Shown in pieces: positions 12,401-19,256 of a DNA stretch of 45,487 nt; the stretch's first letter is position 1; each line of letters starts with the position of its first letter. The position numbers and the translations under genes are program-made. Below the pieces are notes generated by a model. The model saw only the letters and a program-made list of their open reading frames with translations, was not told the origin of the DNA and ran no database searches. The stretch is from Lewinella sp. W8 (GTDB lineage Bacteria; Bacteroidota; Bacteroidia; Chitinophagales; Saprospiraceae): NCBI RefSeq assembly GCF_004375085.3, contig NZ_SNAQ03000030.1, positions 3,669 to 49,155 of the forward strand, read 5' to 3'.

Positions 12401-12611
12401 GGGCGCTGGACTCAATTTCCAGGTATCCATCCCGGGCACCGTCCACGGATTCCGACATCACGCTAAGCTCATACACCTCAAGGGGCGCCGAAGCAGCGGC
12501 TGAATTTTCTTGAAGTAGTCCCTGGGCGCCCACGGGAAGACTGAGCAATGTAGTGACTACAAATGCGAATAGCAGACCCAGGGTCTGCTTGCGAAGCACC
12601 ATACTTGTCAT
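1..12611 (-). CDS. Giant secreted multidomain surface protein (Ig/PKD-like + GEVED + SdrD_B repeats), 3' end off the window
   Basis: The reading frame is uninterrupted from ATG at 12611 to the left edge: 4203 whole codons, with the frame agreeing at both ends. Residues 1-31 form a signal peptide (RK, then a hydrophobic stretch, then VGAQG). Residues ~167-317 look like a carbohydrate-binding jelly-roll module (SFENG...WFDLVCFE). Residues ~580-755 hold a DYGDAP motif and a GEVED-type domain (GWIDWDRNGTFDSDE, then VEDYKV). Residues ~760-3050 are tandem Ig/PKD-like domains (GGTG.Y.W..G, TVTVTD.NGC). From ~3050 on come SdrD_B-type domains (SLGDFVFxDxDGDGxQDAGE...DAG). An in-frame ATG at 12665 exists, but starting at 12611 puts the signal peptide at the N-terminus. 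The domain mix is typical of Bacteroidota adhesins exported by T9SS, whose sorting domain would lie beyond the window. The true length and partners are unknown. Confidence 0.93.
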   Translation of the reverse strand, partial: MTSMVLRKQTLGLLFAFVVTTLLSLPVGAQGLLQENSAAASAPLEVYELSVMSESVDGARDGYLEIESSARPGDQLEFVATLNGKKIQELLTVDEAGYARYLRPQNGLYERLSIRKGGKTLLFQNELLVNTMLNMIDRSDLPEVLPDNDQPYVGKPLTDVEPLKNTGCVNNRIVNRSFENGASPWWASGGSALIGTSAQGFYVYSGSYSLELDAPGTTAGQTFSVDGGSEYCFSIYAKNHSTTGTVFIGLDFVNSGGQELSEVTQHVTRNSGYSLYTFEGVIPNDATTINLWLYRDNSTNNDSWFDLVCFEQKDGIIDGGDPPAGFTADCGSGQMVDLYASDVNCSANPQAVVNIPNSSNVYQVVAEVVYKGSNNPGNSTFVTASDGNNYLLEKITPTNSGNTSFKIYRGLIPVSAISSVSHTALSGQCTNNSTNNSGLQSLAIYAFRNVTTEVAGSGVFTDLTGYNSLASFTIPIPTDNFSRDVVLKIPFSEITLDGRYVRLNAKINGTLRATQEWTFGPAGGPCCIDILELTVTNVAGNVDQITVEVDTRNGQGPGGVNGQSYTIAGLAYVDVQCPVLSNADYGDAPASYGDICYIVGNPEVVNRQTKLGNNIDGENGSQSNNNANGDDNNGVDDEDGVVFVGGTTLTGGGTKQLTISWSSNDQEGHIFGWIDWDRNGTFDSDEIVVNNFIVGANNNRQTGTHTFTVNVPSDIGCGTSYARFTINSDVSEAGPTGLFCDTNNAAQDGEVEDYKVTLENTIDLVCEANTPDMGWVVLDNCTVTVCEGEHLTLSINPNGTNPSWTGPNGFTATGNDVSLGTMTLAKAGDYVATLNEGNGCVSSTTIHVNVNDAPDVEVNNVTVCEYEMATLSATVTPPGNYSYLWSNGATTSSITFNRAVLADAGTYTVSITDNQTNCTSEASGTLTVIQNFTSGGEIAANQEYCEPTDAAPLTSVSMPSGGTGTGPTQFLWLQTTGDCTPPTIDDMGDWVEIPGANGPTYDPGLISQTTCFIRCARYAECDLYLGESNVITITIQEAPDAMVSATDATCGESNGTITFTFSNPNNGRTNYEFSFDGGNTYQSSVSVDAGSVSYSVAAGVYSTFVRWGDDDCPVDLGTVVVNANEGPAVAIVCDDVPQQSKSIQNTVQDCNTGDLPHVFYADCLFPSATNCSNNAADLWTVDGSSSFEEFNNGTARLQMTVRNRDNTSLVMQFDVLMTGRTQAEPAGSPKTGICVGAATNDWYYYPILAGTVTGSGALSGLQLSVTNMGPALQVGTGANLKDSDAFGLSTWMNYTIISQPASGPHAAAGVQFDFNLSLDSNTLPKFGEEDDCEPICEDGSTTITALATGGTGTLTYSWSTGESTPAITVSPSTTTTYGVTVTDQNGCFSTDQIEVEVFTNFTDGGEIAGEQDNCGPFDPNALTSVSLPSGGTGNTATEYIWLQTTGDCTPPTTEDLGDWVEIPGANAPTYDPGFLTETTCFIRCARYEGCELYLGESNVITITVFDEVSVSVPNRTICEGEDATFTATVDPAGNYTYLWSNGATTPSITISNATLADEGSYGVTVTNVDNGCTASDAGHLNVRENPDVTVSTENPACGENDGSITFTYGPQDNRSNIEFSVNGGNFVTVSVNSSPYVVDGLAPGTYTLVVRWGDNSCPVTLPSVTLVDEEGPSVEAGNDEMICVGGSVTLTATAQGGTGTINYAWNNGAGNGASVTVSPTTTTTYTVTATDENGCTATDQVTVTVVPDPEVTITASGNEVCEGGTVTLTADPSGGLNCSAVVWQFRPVGGTYQNLPTTGNTLVTDAGLTPGDYEFRARLNCSGTDCNNDVSNVVTLTVFPDPEVTAVISDNVICLDETATLTATPGGGINCQDVKWQFRNGTSGSWTNLATTGNTLVTDAGLTAGTYQYRARLVCGGVDCNTAFSAPVTLVVKPDPAGTIASQTICAGDEATLTVVPTEGDAPFTFAWSNGGGTQASATFSPATTTSYDVTITDANGCDAVVSGTINVNPNPVAEAGPDQEVCDGESVSLTATASGGNAPYTFAWSNGDNTATTTFVPTASSTTNLTFTVTVTDANGCTDTDVVTVRYNTRPVITEVTSTNPTCGDDNGTITISFNDDPNRSAIEFSLDGGLTFESSVPDNSGSVTYSNLDAGSYDLRVRWGDDDCPTDIEDVELTDENAPVATASEDVEICEGSSTTISASATGGTGTLVYTWMPGNLMGPNQTVSPAVTTTYTVTVRDENGCEDTDQVIVTVNDRPTVAVDDVEICLGETGELTAVPAGGTPPFSYDWSNGDSEASISVEPTATMTFSVVITDAKGCTATASATVTVNPLPIGDASDDVTICFGESTTMTIAGREGTPPYTYSWSTGDTGTSSTVTPNTLGTTNYFVTTTDSKGCTDVDIVMVTVVPNPEVTVENQEICSGEDATLTAVGSGGTPGYTYLWSTGATTASITVSPGATTVYDVTITDAQGCTGETSGTVIVNPLPVVDAGDDVRLCLNDEVQLTASASAGTGAYTYEWSTGATTASITVSPAVTTDYTVEVTDAKGCTDTDVVRVEVLSLPDVTEVTSTNPTCGDDNGTITIFFNDDPGRTGIEFSIDGGLTYPFTSADNAGSITIENLDAGSYDLYVRWGNNECPIDLEDVNLVDENAPVVTASADVAICVGSSTTISAAATGGTGTIVYTWMPGNLTGASQNVSPAVTTTYTVTARDDNGCESTDVVTVTVNENPTVSVMDAEICLGESAQLSATVVGGTAPFTFDWSNGDSQQNISVEPTQTTTYTVVVTDANGCTGTTTVTVTVNPLPVGDASNDITICQGDDAVLTVQGFSGTPPYTFDWSNGDSGTSSTVMPTELGTTEFRVTTTDSKGCTDVDIIAVTVVPNPEVSVAPQTICVGETATLEAVASGGNGTFTYLWNTGATTASISVSPAVTTTYSVEVTSTYTSSNGPVSCTATTDVTVTVNENPVVEITTSDENDVTCATEEVILTANVTEGTPNYSYAWTVGNDNTVVSTAATLTVNPTATTTYTVVVTDANGCSDTDDVTITVDPNACASLGDFVFVDTDGNGQQGLALLEPGVESVTVNLKDENGNIIATTTTNSNGFYSFDNLVPGTYSVQFELPAGFTSFTEANQGNDATDSDADPGMNGMTQTVTLGEGETNNTLDAGVINTASLGDFVFLDRDADGQQDAGEPGIENVTVNLLLLGSPVATTTTNGAGFYQFTDLIPGLPYVVEFVSPAGFESSPANVGDDATDSDADETTGQSPVVILASGENNPTIDAGFYETASLGDFVFEDVDGDGIQDAGEPGVPNVTVNLKDENGNVIASTTTAGDGSYSFDNLVPGDYSVQFILPGGFEYTDLNEGGDEALDSDADPAMNGMTETVTLESGENNDDLDAGLYRPASLGDFVFEDTDGDGIQDAGEPGVPNVTVNLKDENGNVIASTTTAGDGSYSFDNLEPGTYSVQFVLPGGYEYTDLNEGGDEALDSDADPAMNGMTETVTLESGDNNDDLDAGLYRPASLGDFVWQDTDGDGVQDAGEPGIENVTVNLLDADGNQVATTTTDGNGFYEFTNLAPDTYRVEFVTPAGLTPSPADQGGDDATDSDALAGGVTAPIVLESGENDPTIDAGFYQTASLGDFVFLDRDADGQQDAGEPGIENVTVNLLVDGAQVATTTTDGSGFYQFTDLTPGVEYVVEFVSPAGFESSPANVGDDATDSDADETTGQSPVVILASGENNPTIDAGFYETASLGDFVFEDTDGDGIQDAGEPGVPNVTVNLKDENGNVIASTTTAGDGSYSFDNLVPGDYSVQFVLPGGFEYTDLNEGGDEALDSDADPAMNGMTETVTLESGENNDDLDAGLYRPASLGDFVFEDTDGDGIQDAGEPGVPNVTVNLKNEAGVVIGMTTTDGNGFYEFPNLEPGVYSVQFVLPGGYEYTDLNEGGDEALDSDADPAMNGMTETVTLESGDNNDDLDAGLYRPASLGDFVWQDTDGDGVQDAGEPGIENVTVNLLDADGNQVATTTTDGNGFYEFTNLAPDTYRVEFVTPAGLTPSPADQGGDDATDSDALAGGVTAPIVLESGENDPTIDAGFYQTASLGDFVFLDRDADGQQDAGEPGIENVTVNLLVDGAQVATTTTDGSGFYQFTDLTPGVEYVVEFVSPAGFESSPSNVGDDATDSDADETTGQSPVVILASGENNPTIDAGFYETAS
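3960..6780 (-). repeat. 1410-nt super-repeat of Ig/PKD-like domains, two copies
   Basis: Landmarks recur exactly 1410 nt apart: atgtcaacg at 3997 and 5407, gacgtctt at 4683 and 6093. Each copy encodes about 470 residues, several Ig/PKD-like domains plus one module beginning TSTNPTCGDDNGTITI. Identity is lower than in the SdrD_B array, so this duplication looks older. More diverged copies of the CGxxNGTITF module lie near 7600-7860 and 9230-9470. Another segment (8101-8430) recurs about 1407 nt further on (9508-9840). Boundaries are approximate. Confidence 0.75.
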
Positions 12612-13127
12612 GGCAAATGTGTTGTGTTGTTCAGCGTGGCTGAAAAGACCGATTGTGTTGTTCATTTGTGTTGCATAGCGGGAGGAAAAACCTCCTAAAA
12701 AAATCTTCAGGCTCAACCGCCGTCAGACAAAAATTCAGTTCATAGCGTCAATAAAGGCAAAAGGCGTGTTGCCAACGGGCAACGTCGTGTTTATGAATAC
12801 GCGGTCTTCGGAATCTTACGAATAGAGGGATACTCTCTCGTGTACGCAAAGGTATATTAATAATTTTCATAACACCAAACCCCGAAGGGCCCACTGCAGA
12901 AATTTTATATACGCTTTACTTCCTTCTGAATACCTGATGAATCAGACGCAGACTTCATCTGGCCGTCACATCAAAAAAAAATTGCATTGACTAAAGTAGT
13001 AGAAAATGGGGACAGATTACAAACCCAAGTACATAAAGAATTTATTTAAATATAAATTTTAACATAAATCCACGGCACTTCACCCCGCTTCTGTGGTCCT
13101 GAATTCCGTCAAAAAAACACGGAAAAT
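12612..13127. other. AT-rich spacer upstream of the giant minus-strand gene
   Basis: This 516-nt spacer lies between the start of the giant gene and the stop of the ABC transporter gene, both on the minus strand. The part from about 12820 to 13080 is markedly richer in A+T than the flanking genes. I see no credible coding frame or RNA gene. It holds one good promoter candidate for the giant gene (12847-12879) and leaves a long 5' leader of roughly 230 nt. Confidence 0.6.
12847..12879 (-). promoter_or_regulatory. Candidate Bacteroidota-type promoter for the giant gene
   Basis: On the minus strand, TTTG (12879-12876) is followed after 21 nt by TACCTTTG (12854-12847). This matches the -33 TTTG / -7 TAnnTTTG promoter pattern described for Bacteroides and relatives. 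Transcription would start near 12840, about 230 nt before the ATG at 12611. The match is by eye and the motifs are short, so it remains a candidate. Confidence 0.45.
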
Positions 13128-14954
13128 TTATTGATACCCCCGGGCCTGCAGGCGGAACAGCTCCGCATACCGGCCATTCAGCTCCATGAGGGACCGGTGG
13201 CTCCCCATCTCTAAGCGGCGACCATACTCCAGAAAAAGGATGGTGTCTGCCATCCTCACCGTAGAGAATCGGTGGCTGATCAGCACGGCCGTCTTCCCCG
13301 CGATGAGTTCCGTAAACCGCTGAAATACTTCATACTCCGCCCGGGCATCCAGGGCGCTGGTGGGTTCGTCGAGAATGAGCAATTGGGCATCCCGCATGTA
13401 CGCCCGGGCCAGGGCAATCTTCTGCCACTGACCGCCGCTGAGGTCCATGGCGTCGGCGAATCGTCGCCCAAGCAGCTGATCGTAGCCCCCCGGTAGTTCC
13501 GCAATGACTTCGGCGGCCAGGGACTTTGTCGCACTGTCTTCAATGCGGTCCTGCTCGCCAATATCCTCAATCCTCCCGACGGCAATGTTCTCTTTCGCGG
13601 ATAACTGGTAGCGGAAAAAGTCCTGAAAAATCACCCCCACATTATCGCGCAATTCCGACAATTTATACTCCCGCAAATCCTTCCCGTCCAGGAGGATTCT
13701 ACCTTCGGTGGGTTCATAGAGTCTTGCCAGCAGCTTGACCAGCGTGGTTTTACCGGCCCCGTTCTCACCCACCAGAGCCAGGCGGCTGCCGGCCGGCAGC
13801 TCAAAGGACAGGTTACGAATGGCGTATTTCTCTGCCCCCGGATACCGGAAGCTGACGTTCTCAAAGACCCACCCCTTTTGAATCGGCGCGGGAAAACTGA
13901 CGGCGGTGGGCCCGTCGGCAATCCGGGGCTGAATCTTGAAGAAATCGAACAGGTCCTGCAGGTAGAGCGCATTTTCCCCAATGGTGGCAAAACGCGACAG
14001 AATCGTCCGTAAACTCCCCTGCATCCGCCGGAAGGCTCCGGCTAGGAAAGTCAGCGTTCCCACCGTAATCTGACCGTTGATTGTCTGCATGATGATCAGC
14101 ACGTAGGCCCCGTAGTAGGTTACCGAGCCGATGGCACTGAAGAAGGCGCCCCATCCCGCCCGCCGGATACTGAGGTCCCGGTTGACGTAGTAATACTTCA
14201 TGGAGAGCTGGTCAAAACGGTCGGTGATGAAGTCGGCCAGACCAAAAATTTTCACCTCCTTGGCCGTGGTATCACTGGCCCCGATGTAGCGCAGGTAATC
14301 GAGTTCCCTCCGCTCGGGCGTCCAGCTCCGGGTGATGCTGTACTTCTGCTGGTTAAAGTAGTTCTCCTGAATGAAACTGGGGATCACGGCCAGCACGAGC
14401 AACAGGATCAGCCAGGGATTAAAGGCAATTACGCTGGCCCCCAGCACCAGCAGGGTAACGATACTCTGAAACTGGGCCAGCAGCTGGGACATTAAGGTCG
14501 CTCGGCCCGACGTCTGCCGGCGGGCCCGCTCCATCTTATCGTAAAACTCGGCGTCCTCGAAGTGGTAAAGGTCCAATTTAGCGGCGTGGCGCATCAAATC
14601 GACGCTGGTTTGGTTCGCGATCAGATCCGTCAGCAACGAGTCGATCAGGTTAATGCCCCGGGTTAGTAAATCCGAGAGCAGGGCCAGGCCAAACTCCAGG
14701 GCTACGATCTTCCACAAATAGTTGGGGTCTCCCCCACCCTCGATCACCAGAAGTACCTCATCGATGATCAGTTTTCCGACGTAAAGGATGGCCGTCGGCA
14801 GGGCCGCCTGCAGCAACCGCAGAAGAATATTGCCAAGGGCGAGTCCCGGACTGGTGCTCCAAATCAACTTCAGAAAAGGGGGGAGATTGCGCAGCGCCCC
14901 CAGTTGATCGCGGAATGATTTTTTCTCCTCCTCCTTACCCCTTCTTTTTGCCAT
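13128..14954 (-). CDS. ABC exporter half-transporter (fused membrane and ATPase domains)
   Basis: This 608-residue protein has the type I exporter layout. A six-helix membrane domain spans roughly residues 30-320 (for example the hydrophobic stretch ILLLVLAVIPSF). A C-terminal ATPase follows, with Walker A GENGAGKTT (~395-403), a Q-loop in VIFQDFF, the signature LSGGQ (505-509), Walker B LLILDEP (525-531) and the H-loop in LISHR (~560). All nucleotide-binding residues are intact, so it should be active as a homodimer or with a partner half. The substrate cannot be told from sequence; family members move lipids, drugs or peptides. I chose the start MAKRRGKEEE at 14954. The frame stays open to an ATG at 15113, but that extension is basic and unlike the family. 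A lone TATTTTTG (14983-14976, minus) just upstream could be a -7 box. Confidence 0.92.
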   Translation of the reverse strand: MAKRRGKEEEKKSFRDQLGALRNLPPFLKLIWSTSPGLALGNILLRLLQAALPTAILYVGKLIIDEVLLVIEGGGDPNYLWKIVALEFGLALLSDLLTRGINLIDSLLTDLIANQTSVDLMRHAAKLDLYHFEDAEFYDKMERARRQTSGRATLMSQLLAQFQSIVTLLVLGASVIAFNPWLILLLVLAVIPSFIQENYFNQQKYSITRSWTPERRELDYLRYIGASDTTAKEVKIFGLADFITDRFDQLSMKYYYVNRDLSIRRAGWGAFFSAIGSVTYYGAYVLIIMQTINGQITVGTLTFLAGAFRRMQGSLRTILSRFATIGENALYLQDLFDFFKIQPRIADGPTAVSFPAPIQKGWVFENVSFRYPGAEKYAIRNLSFELPAGSRLALVGENGAGKTTLVKLLARLYEPTEGRILLDGKDLREYKLSELRDNVGVIFQDFFRYQLSAKENIAVGRIEDIGEQDRIEDSATKSLAAEVIAELPGGYDQLLGRRFADAMDLSGGQWQKIALARAYMRDAQLLILDEPTSALDARAEYEVFQRFTELIAGKTAVLISHRFSTVRMADTILFLEYGRRLEMGSHRSLMELNGRYAELFRLQARGYQ

Positions 14955-15356
14955 GGATACAATACGCAGCACCACCAAAAATAGTTGCTCCTTTCTCAGG
15001 TCCCCGGCACCTGTACCGGCTGAGCCGAGTATTCCGCTGCGCTCCACACGCCGTTGCATTTTCAAAAAAACAGCGATCCCGACGAGGTACGGAACTCGGG
15101 ACCGTTGCCCCACATTTGGCGAGGAGCGATTCTTGCATACTACCCCGTCGGTCCAGATGGTTATATCCGCGAGGGGTTAGCAGTTTTTGGCGAAGTCGCA
15201 GGTGCCAAGTTTTTCCCGGCGGCACAAATGCTAAAGTCCATCCCTCGCCGAACAAATGCGACATTTTTTAATTTCTTAGAAAACCTGTACTTACCCACTA
15301 CCCACGGCGGGCTTCCACGCGTGGCCTTCCGCACTCAGCTTTTAATAACTGGATTC
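14955..15356. other. Divergent intergenic region between ABC transporter and metallopeptidase
   Basis: This 402-nt region separates two divergent genes. Both neighbouring frames happen to stay open into it (to 15113 on minus, from 15054 on plus), but the translated extensions show no family similarity and would bury the protease signal peptide. I see no RNA gene. The only promoter-like feature is TATTTTTG on the minus strand at 14983-14976, without a clear -33 partner. Confidence 0.5.
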
Positions 15357-18300
15357 ATGAAAAACTTTTTACTGTTTGCGCTGATCGTGGTGATCAGCAG
15401 CAAAGGACTTCTCGCACAGGAAGTTCCCCTCACCACCTACGTCCCCACCAAATCCCAGTTGGAATCTTCCGAAAACCTGTTGCTCCCCGAACGGGCCAGC
15501 TACCACCGGCTGGAAAACCCAGCGCAGCTGATTGAAAGCCTTAGCCCCCGGAAGGATGCCCCCGCTACTCCGCGGGAATTCACCCTCCCCGACCCAGACG
15601 GGCGGGCCCGGAACTTCATCCTGACGCCCTACCAAATGGTACACTCCTCCGTCCGGGAGATGTTCCCCGAGCTGCTGACCGCCCGGGGGTACGATCAGGA
15701 CCGCCCCTGGGTTTCCATCGTGGTGGACTGGACGCCCCACGGTTTCCACGCCAGCGTCCGCAACGGAGCGGAAGGCCATTGGTACATCAACCCCCTCCTC
15801 CCCGGAAGCCAGCAATTCTACCAAAGTTTCTACACCCGGGAGCTGACCGACCATGCGCATGAACCCGTCGAATGCATCACGGAAGAAATTCTCGCCCAGC
15901 CCGATATGCCCGATGGATTCCGGCCGAAGTCGGTCGGTGATTGCCAGCTCCGGGAATACCAACTCGCCCTGGCCTGCACCGGAGAATACGCCAACTTTCA
16001 CGGCAATACGGATGCGGAGGTCTTTGGGGAGATGATGACGGCCATCAACCGGGTTAATCAGATATTCGGCCAGGACCTCTCCCTCCAGCTTACGCTCGTC
16101 AACCAGGTGGACATGGCCGGTAACATTGAACTGGTCTTCAATAACCCGTCTACGGACCCCTACACGAACAACGACCTCGCTCAGTTGCTCGCCGAAAACC
16201 AAACGACCTGCGACAACGTCATTGGCTCGGCCAACTACGACATCGGGCACGTCCTGGCCACCACCGGCGGAGGAATCGCCACCGTATTCAGCACCTGCCA
16301 GAACGGCTTCAAGGCCCGGGGAGCCACCGGGCTGAACAACCCCGTTGGCGATCCCTTCTACGTTGACTTGCTCGCCCACGAGTTCGGACACCAGTTTGGT
16401 GCGCGTCACTCCTTCAACTCTTCCAACGGCAACTGCTCCCAGCGTAACGGCCCCACGGCCTACGAACCGGGCGGCGGCAGCACCATCATGGCCTATTCCG
16501 GCATCTGTGGCCCGGCCGCCAACATTCAGTTTAATGCCGACGACTACTATCACGGTGGAAGCATTTCCGAAATTGCCAACTACCTGGAACTCAATTTCGG
16601 AGCCAGCTGTGCTTCCACCCGGTCCACCTCCAATACGGCTCCGACCGTTTCCGCCGGCGCCGATTACACCATTCCCACCAACACCCCCTTCGTGCTGACG
16701 GCTTCCGGCAGCGACGTGGACGGAGACTTCCTTACCTACTGCTGGGAACAGGCTGACCTCGGTCCGGCCGTGGACGCACTGCCCACGGGCAACGAAACGG
16801 AAGCGCCCCTGTTCCGCTCCCGCCCCCCAACGCCCGCTCCGGAGCGATACTTCCCCCGCCTGTCGGACCTGGCCAACGGCACCGTAGACTGGGAGGTGCT
16901 CCCCCTGGTTAGCCGGGATATGTCCTTTGTCGTTACCCTCCGGGACCTGCACGTCGCCGGAGCCGACGTTTACGGCTGCCCGGTTCAGGACGGTATGAAC
17001 ATCAGCGTCGTCAATACCGGAAGCCAGTATGCCGTCAATTCTCCCAACGGGGGCGAAAGATGGCAGGCCGGCTCCACCCAGACCGTCACCTGGAACGTGG
17101 CGGGCACTACCGGCAACGGGATTAATTGCGCCAACGTAGACATTGTCCTCTCCACCGATGGCGGCCTGACCTTCGACCAGGTGCTCGTCTCCTCGGTCCC
17201 CAACAACGGTTCCCGGGCCATTACCGTTCCCGCCATCACGCAAACGGATTCGCGGATCATGGTCCGCTGTAGTGACAACATCTTCTTCGACATCAGCGAT
17301 GCCGACTTCAGCATCGAACAAAACGATTATGATTTCCGGGCTACGATCAATACGGGAATTGCCTGTGATGGCGCCAATATCGTCGATGAGTACAGCCTGG
17401 AGCTGGAAAGTCTGCAGGGCTACACGGGTACCGTTGACCTGAGCACCATCGGGCTCCCCGGGGGCATTAACCCCTCCTTTTCCATGGATCCCGTCGCGCT
17501 GGGCAGTGGTGACGAGGTGACGGTTTCACTGGAATTGAGCGGAGTAGCCGCCATCCCTCCGGGCTCCTACCCCTTCATCGTCCGGGCCAGTGACGGCGGT
17601 GCCCCCAAGGATCGTAACTACACCCTGGTGGTGAAGCCTACCCTGGCGGCCGCGACGCTGGTCAGTCCGGAGGACTGCGGCTTCCTGGACCCGGAGGCCG
17701 CCTTCTTTGACTGGGAAGCCGTTCCGAACGCCACCTCCTACGAGTGGCGCATGTACAGTAACCCCGCCGGTACGGGAGGCTTCAACTTTGCCACCACCAC
17801 CAACTCGTTCATCAACTTCGGGCCGAATCTTCCGGTCAGCGATGGCGACATCCGGTACTGGGGCATCATTGCCGTTGACGAAAACTGTGATCCCGTAAGC
17901 CAGAGCGTCAGTGCCCTCATTAAGGTTCAGTTCGGCACCGCTCCCGTGCTACCCGTAGAATGGCTGAGCTTTCGGGCAAGCCAACGGGGGAAAACGGCAC
18001 TGCTCGACTGGGTAGTTCGGCAGGACGCCGAACACCTCGGCTTTACCCTCCAGCGGCGCAATGATGAAGGGAGTGAGTGGGCGGACCTTCACTGGATCGA
18101 CGCTCTCCCCGGTGAGGAAATCACCGAATACCGGTTCACGGATCGGGAGATCAACGAAGCCAGCACTTACTACTACCGTCTGCGGCAGGAAGATCGTGAC
18201 GGGCAAACGTCCTTCAGCCCCATCCGAAGCGTCAGTTTCGACGGTACCGCAGCGACGGTTGTCTTTCCCAACCCCGCCGAAGACCGGGTCTTTTTGCGCA

Positions 18301-18476
18301 CCGCCCGGGAATACACCAACTATGAGCTCTTTGACGCGCAGGGGCGGCGGCAACAATCCGGGCTAATCCAGGATGGCCGTGCGGCCATCGAGCTGGAAGC
18401 CCTTCCGGCGGGCGTCTATCAAATCAAGGTTGCCGGAGCGGGCGGCAGTGCCGTCGTTCGGGTTGTGCGGAAATAA
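15357..18476 (+). CDS. Secreted metzincin (reprolysin-like) metallopeptidase with T9SS sorting domain
   Basis: The 1039-residue protein starts at the ATG at 15357, which gives a clean signal peptide (MKNFLLFALIVVISS...GLLAQ). The catalytic domain carries the metzincin zinc site HEFGHQFGARH at residues 341-351 (zinc ligands H341, H345, H351; base E342) and a Met-turn IMAYSG with M378. This is the arrangement of M12B/reprolysin-like Bacteroidota proteases. A region with DVDGDFLTYCWEQ (~450-465) resembles a PKD-type module, followed by further beta-sandwich modules. The last ~72 residues (VVFPNPAEDR...YELFDAQGR...LPAGVYQIKV) form a type A T9SS C-terminal domain, so the protein is likely exported across the outer membrane and surface-attached or released. 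Residues ~30-240 are probably the N-terminal prodomain. Substrate unknown. Confidence 0.93.
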   Translation: MKNFLLFALIVVISSKGLLAQEVPLTTYVPTKSQLESSENLLLPERASYHRLENPAQLIESLSPRKDAPATPREFTLPDPDGRARNFILTPYQMVHSSVREMFPELLTARGYDQDRPWVSIVVDWTPHGFHASVRNGAEGHWYINPLLPGSQQFYQSFYTRELTDHAHEPVECITEEILAQPDMPDGFRPKSVGDCQLREYQLALACTGEYANFHGNTDAEVFGEMMTAINRVNQIFGQDLSLQLTLVNQVDMAGNIELVFNNPSTDPYTNNDLAQLLAENQTTCDNVIGSANYDIGHVLATTGGGIATVFSTCQNGFKARGATGLNNPVGDPFYVDLLAHEFGHQFGARHSFNSSNGNCSQRNGPTAYEPGGGSTIMAYSGICGPAANIQFNADDYYHGGSISEIANYLELNFGASCASTRSTSNTAPTVSAGADYTIPTNTPFVLTASGSDVDGDFLTYCWEQADLGPAVDALPTGNETEAPLFRSRPPTPAPERYFPRLSDLANGTVDWEVLPLVSRDMSFVVTLRDLHVAGADVYGCPVQDGMNISVVNTGSQYAVNSPNGGERWQAGSTQTVTWNVAGTTGNGINCANVDIVLSTDGGLTFDQVLVSSVPNNGSRAITVPAITQTDSRIMVRCSDNIFFDISDADFSIEQNDYDFRATINTGIACDGANIVDEYSLELESLQGYTGTVDLSTIGLPGGINPSFSMDPVALGSGDEVTVSLELSGVAAIPPGSYPFIVRASDGGAPKDRNYTLVVKPTLAAATLVSPEDCGFLDPEAAFFDWEAVPNATSYEWRMYSNPAGTGGFNFATTTNSFINFGPNLPVSDGDIRYWGIIAVDENCDPVSQSVSALIKVQFGTAPVLPVEWLSFRASQRGKTALLDWVVRQDAEHLGFTLQRRNDEGSEWADLHWIDALPGEEITEYRFTDREINEASTYYYRLRQEDRDGQTSFSPIRSVSFDGTAATVVFPNPAEDRVFLRTAREYTNYELFDAQGRRQQSGLIQDGRAAIELEALPAGVYQIKVAGAGGSAVVRVVRK

Positions 18477-18540
18477 ATAAGTGCTTGATTGGACTTTAGT
18501 AATCGACCTCCATTTGGCCAGAATCCAAACAAGCTATAAA

Positions 18541-18582
18541 GTACGTGCGGCGGCCTCGAAGTTTCGAAGCCGCCGCACGTAC
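18541..18582. terminator. Strong hairpin between convergent genes, likely bidirectional terminator
   Basis: A 20-bp left arm (18541-18560, GTACGTGCGGCGGC...) pairs with the right arm 18563-18582 around a 2-nt centre, with one mismatch. It lies 65 nt after the metallopeptidase stop and 26 nt beyond the stop of the facing gene. There is no clear T-tract on either side. Position and stability point to termination of both transcripts. Confidence 0.75.
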
Positions 18583-18608
18583 CTTAAGGTTAAACCCGGG
18601 AAGTAGGG

Positions 18609-19256
18609 TTAATCCCTTTTCTTTTTGAAGTCCCCACGCTTCCAACCGTCGAAGAATTGCTTCCAGGCCACGGGGCTGAAAATATTCATTGGCGGACGCT
18701 GGCCGATATAATAGGTCTTACCGGCCTGTTGCCGCAGGTAGTAGCTGGCGTTTTCGGCCCCTGCCCGGGGAACGGTTTCCCGCAGTCGATCCAGCTTATC
18801 GGCGCTTAGGTTCTCTCGGGCGCGCGTTTGTAATTCCGGAGTGACGTCCATGGCCAGGAATTCCAGTTTAAAGTGGTCGCGGCTGGGCCAGGGAAATACG
18901 ACCGTTTCCGGGAGGTTGATCGCGTCCTGGGTCATCAGTTGTACCATACTGTACTTGTCGTCTTCCAGGTCAGCGGGGATAATGTAGGTTACGTCTTCGT
19001 AACCGAGGGCGCTAAAGAGAATGGTATCCCCCTTATGGGCGACGATGCTGAAGAAGCCCTCCAGGTTGGCGTAGGTTCCCCGGCCATCATTCTTGATGAG
19101 GATGGTAGCGTAAGGGACGGGCTGCAATTGTTCGTTCGTTCCATCCAGAACCATACCGGAAAATTGCACCAGATCTTCTCCATTCTGGTCTACCAGCTGG
19201 GCACTCACGCCAAAGCTGAGGAGAAAAAGGGCAAAAAGTAGAAGTACGTTTTTCAT
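18609..19256 (-). CDS. Secreted CarboxypepD_reg-like (peptidase-associated beta-sandwich) protein
   Basis: The 215-residue protein has a signal peptide (MKNVLLLFALFLLSFGVSAQ, cleavage near residue 19-20). The core at about residues 33-115 fits the CarboxypepD_reg-like fold common in Bacteroidota envelope proteins: FSGMVLDGTN, then PVPYATILIKNDGRGTYANLEGFF, then GDTILFSALGYED. The C-terminal ~100 residues (from LPETVVFPWPSRD) carry no motif I know and end in a basic tail (KRGDFKKKRD). It is not a TonB receptor, because no barrel follows. The role is unknown; periplasmic or envelope location is inferred from the signal peptide. It converges with the metallopeptidase and lies 117 nt from the lon stop, so co-transcription with lon is possible because both are on the minus strand. 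Confidence 0.85.
   Translation of the reverse strand: MKNVLLLFALFLLSFGVSAQLVDQNGEDLVQFSGMVLDGTNEQLQPVPYATILIKNDGRGTYANLEGFFSIVAHKGDTILFSALGYEDVTYIIPADLEDDKYSMVQLMTQDAINLPETVVFPWPSRDHFKLEFLAMDVTPELQTRARENLSADKLDRLRETVPRAGAENASYYLRQQAGKTYYIGQRPPMNIFSPVAWKQFFDGWKRGDFKKKRD

Noticed and set aside
14955..15113. Upstream ATG for the ABC transporter
   Set aside because: The extra 53 residues are not typical of the family, and MAKRRGKEEE just before the membrane domain is a normal start.
15054..15356. N-terminal extension of the metallopeptidase to an upstream ATG
   Set aside because: It would place about 100 residues before an obvious signal peptide. The residues have no family similarity.
15369..17321. 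650-codon minus-strand open frame over the metallopeptidase
   Set aside because: The plus strand encodes a signal peptide, zinc site and T9SS domain in frame. The antisense product is low-complexity G/V-rich with no recognisable motif.
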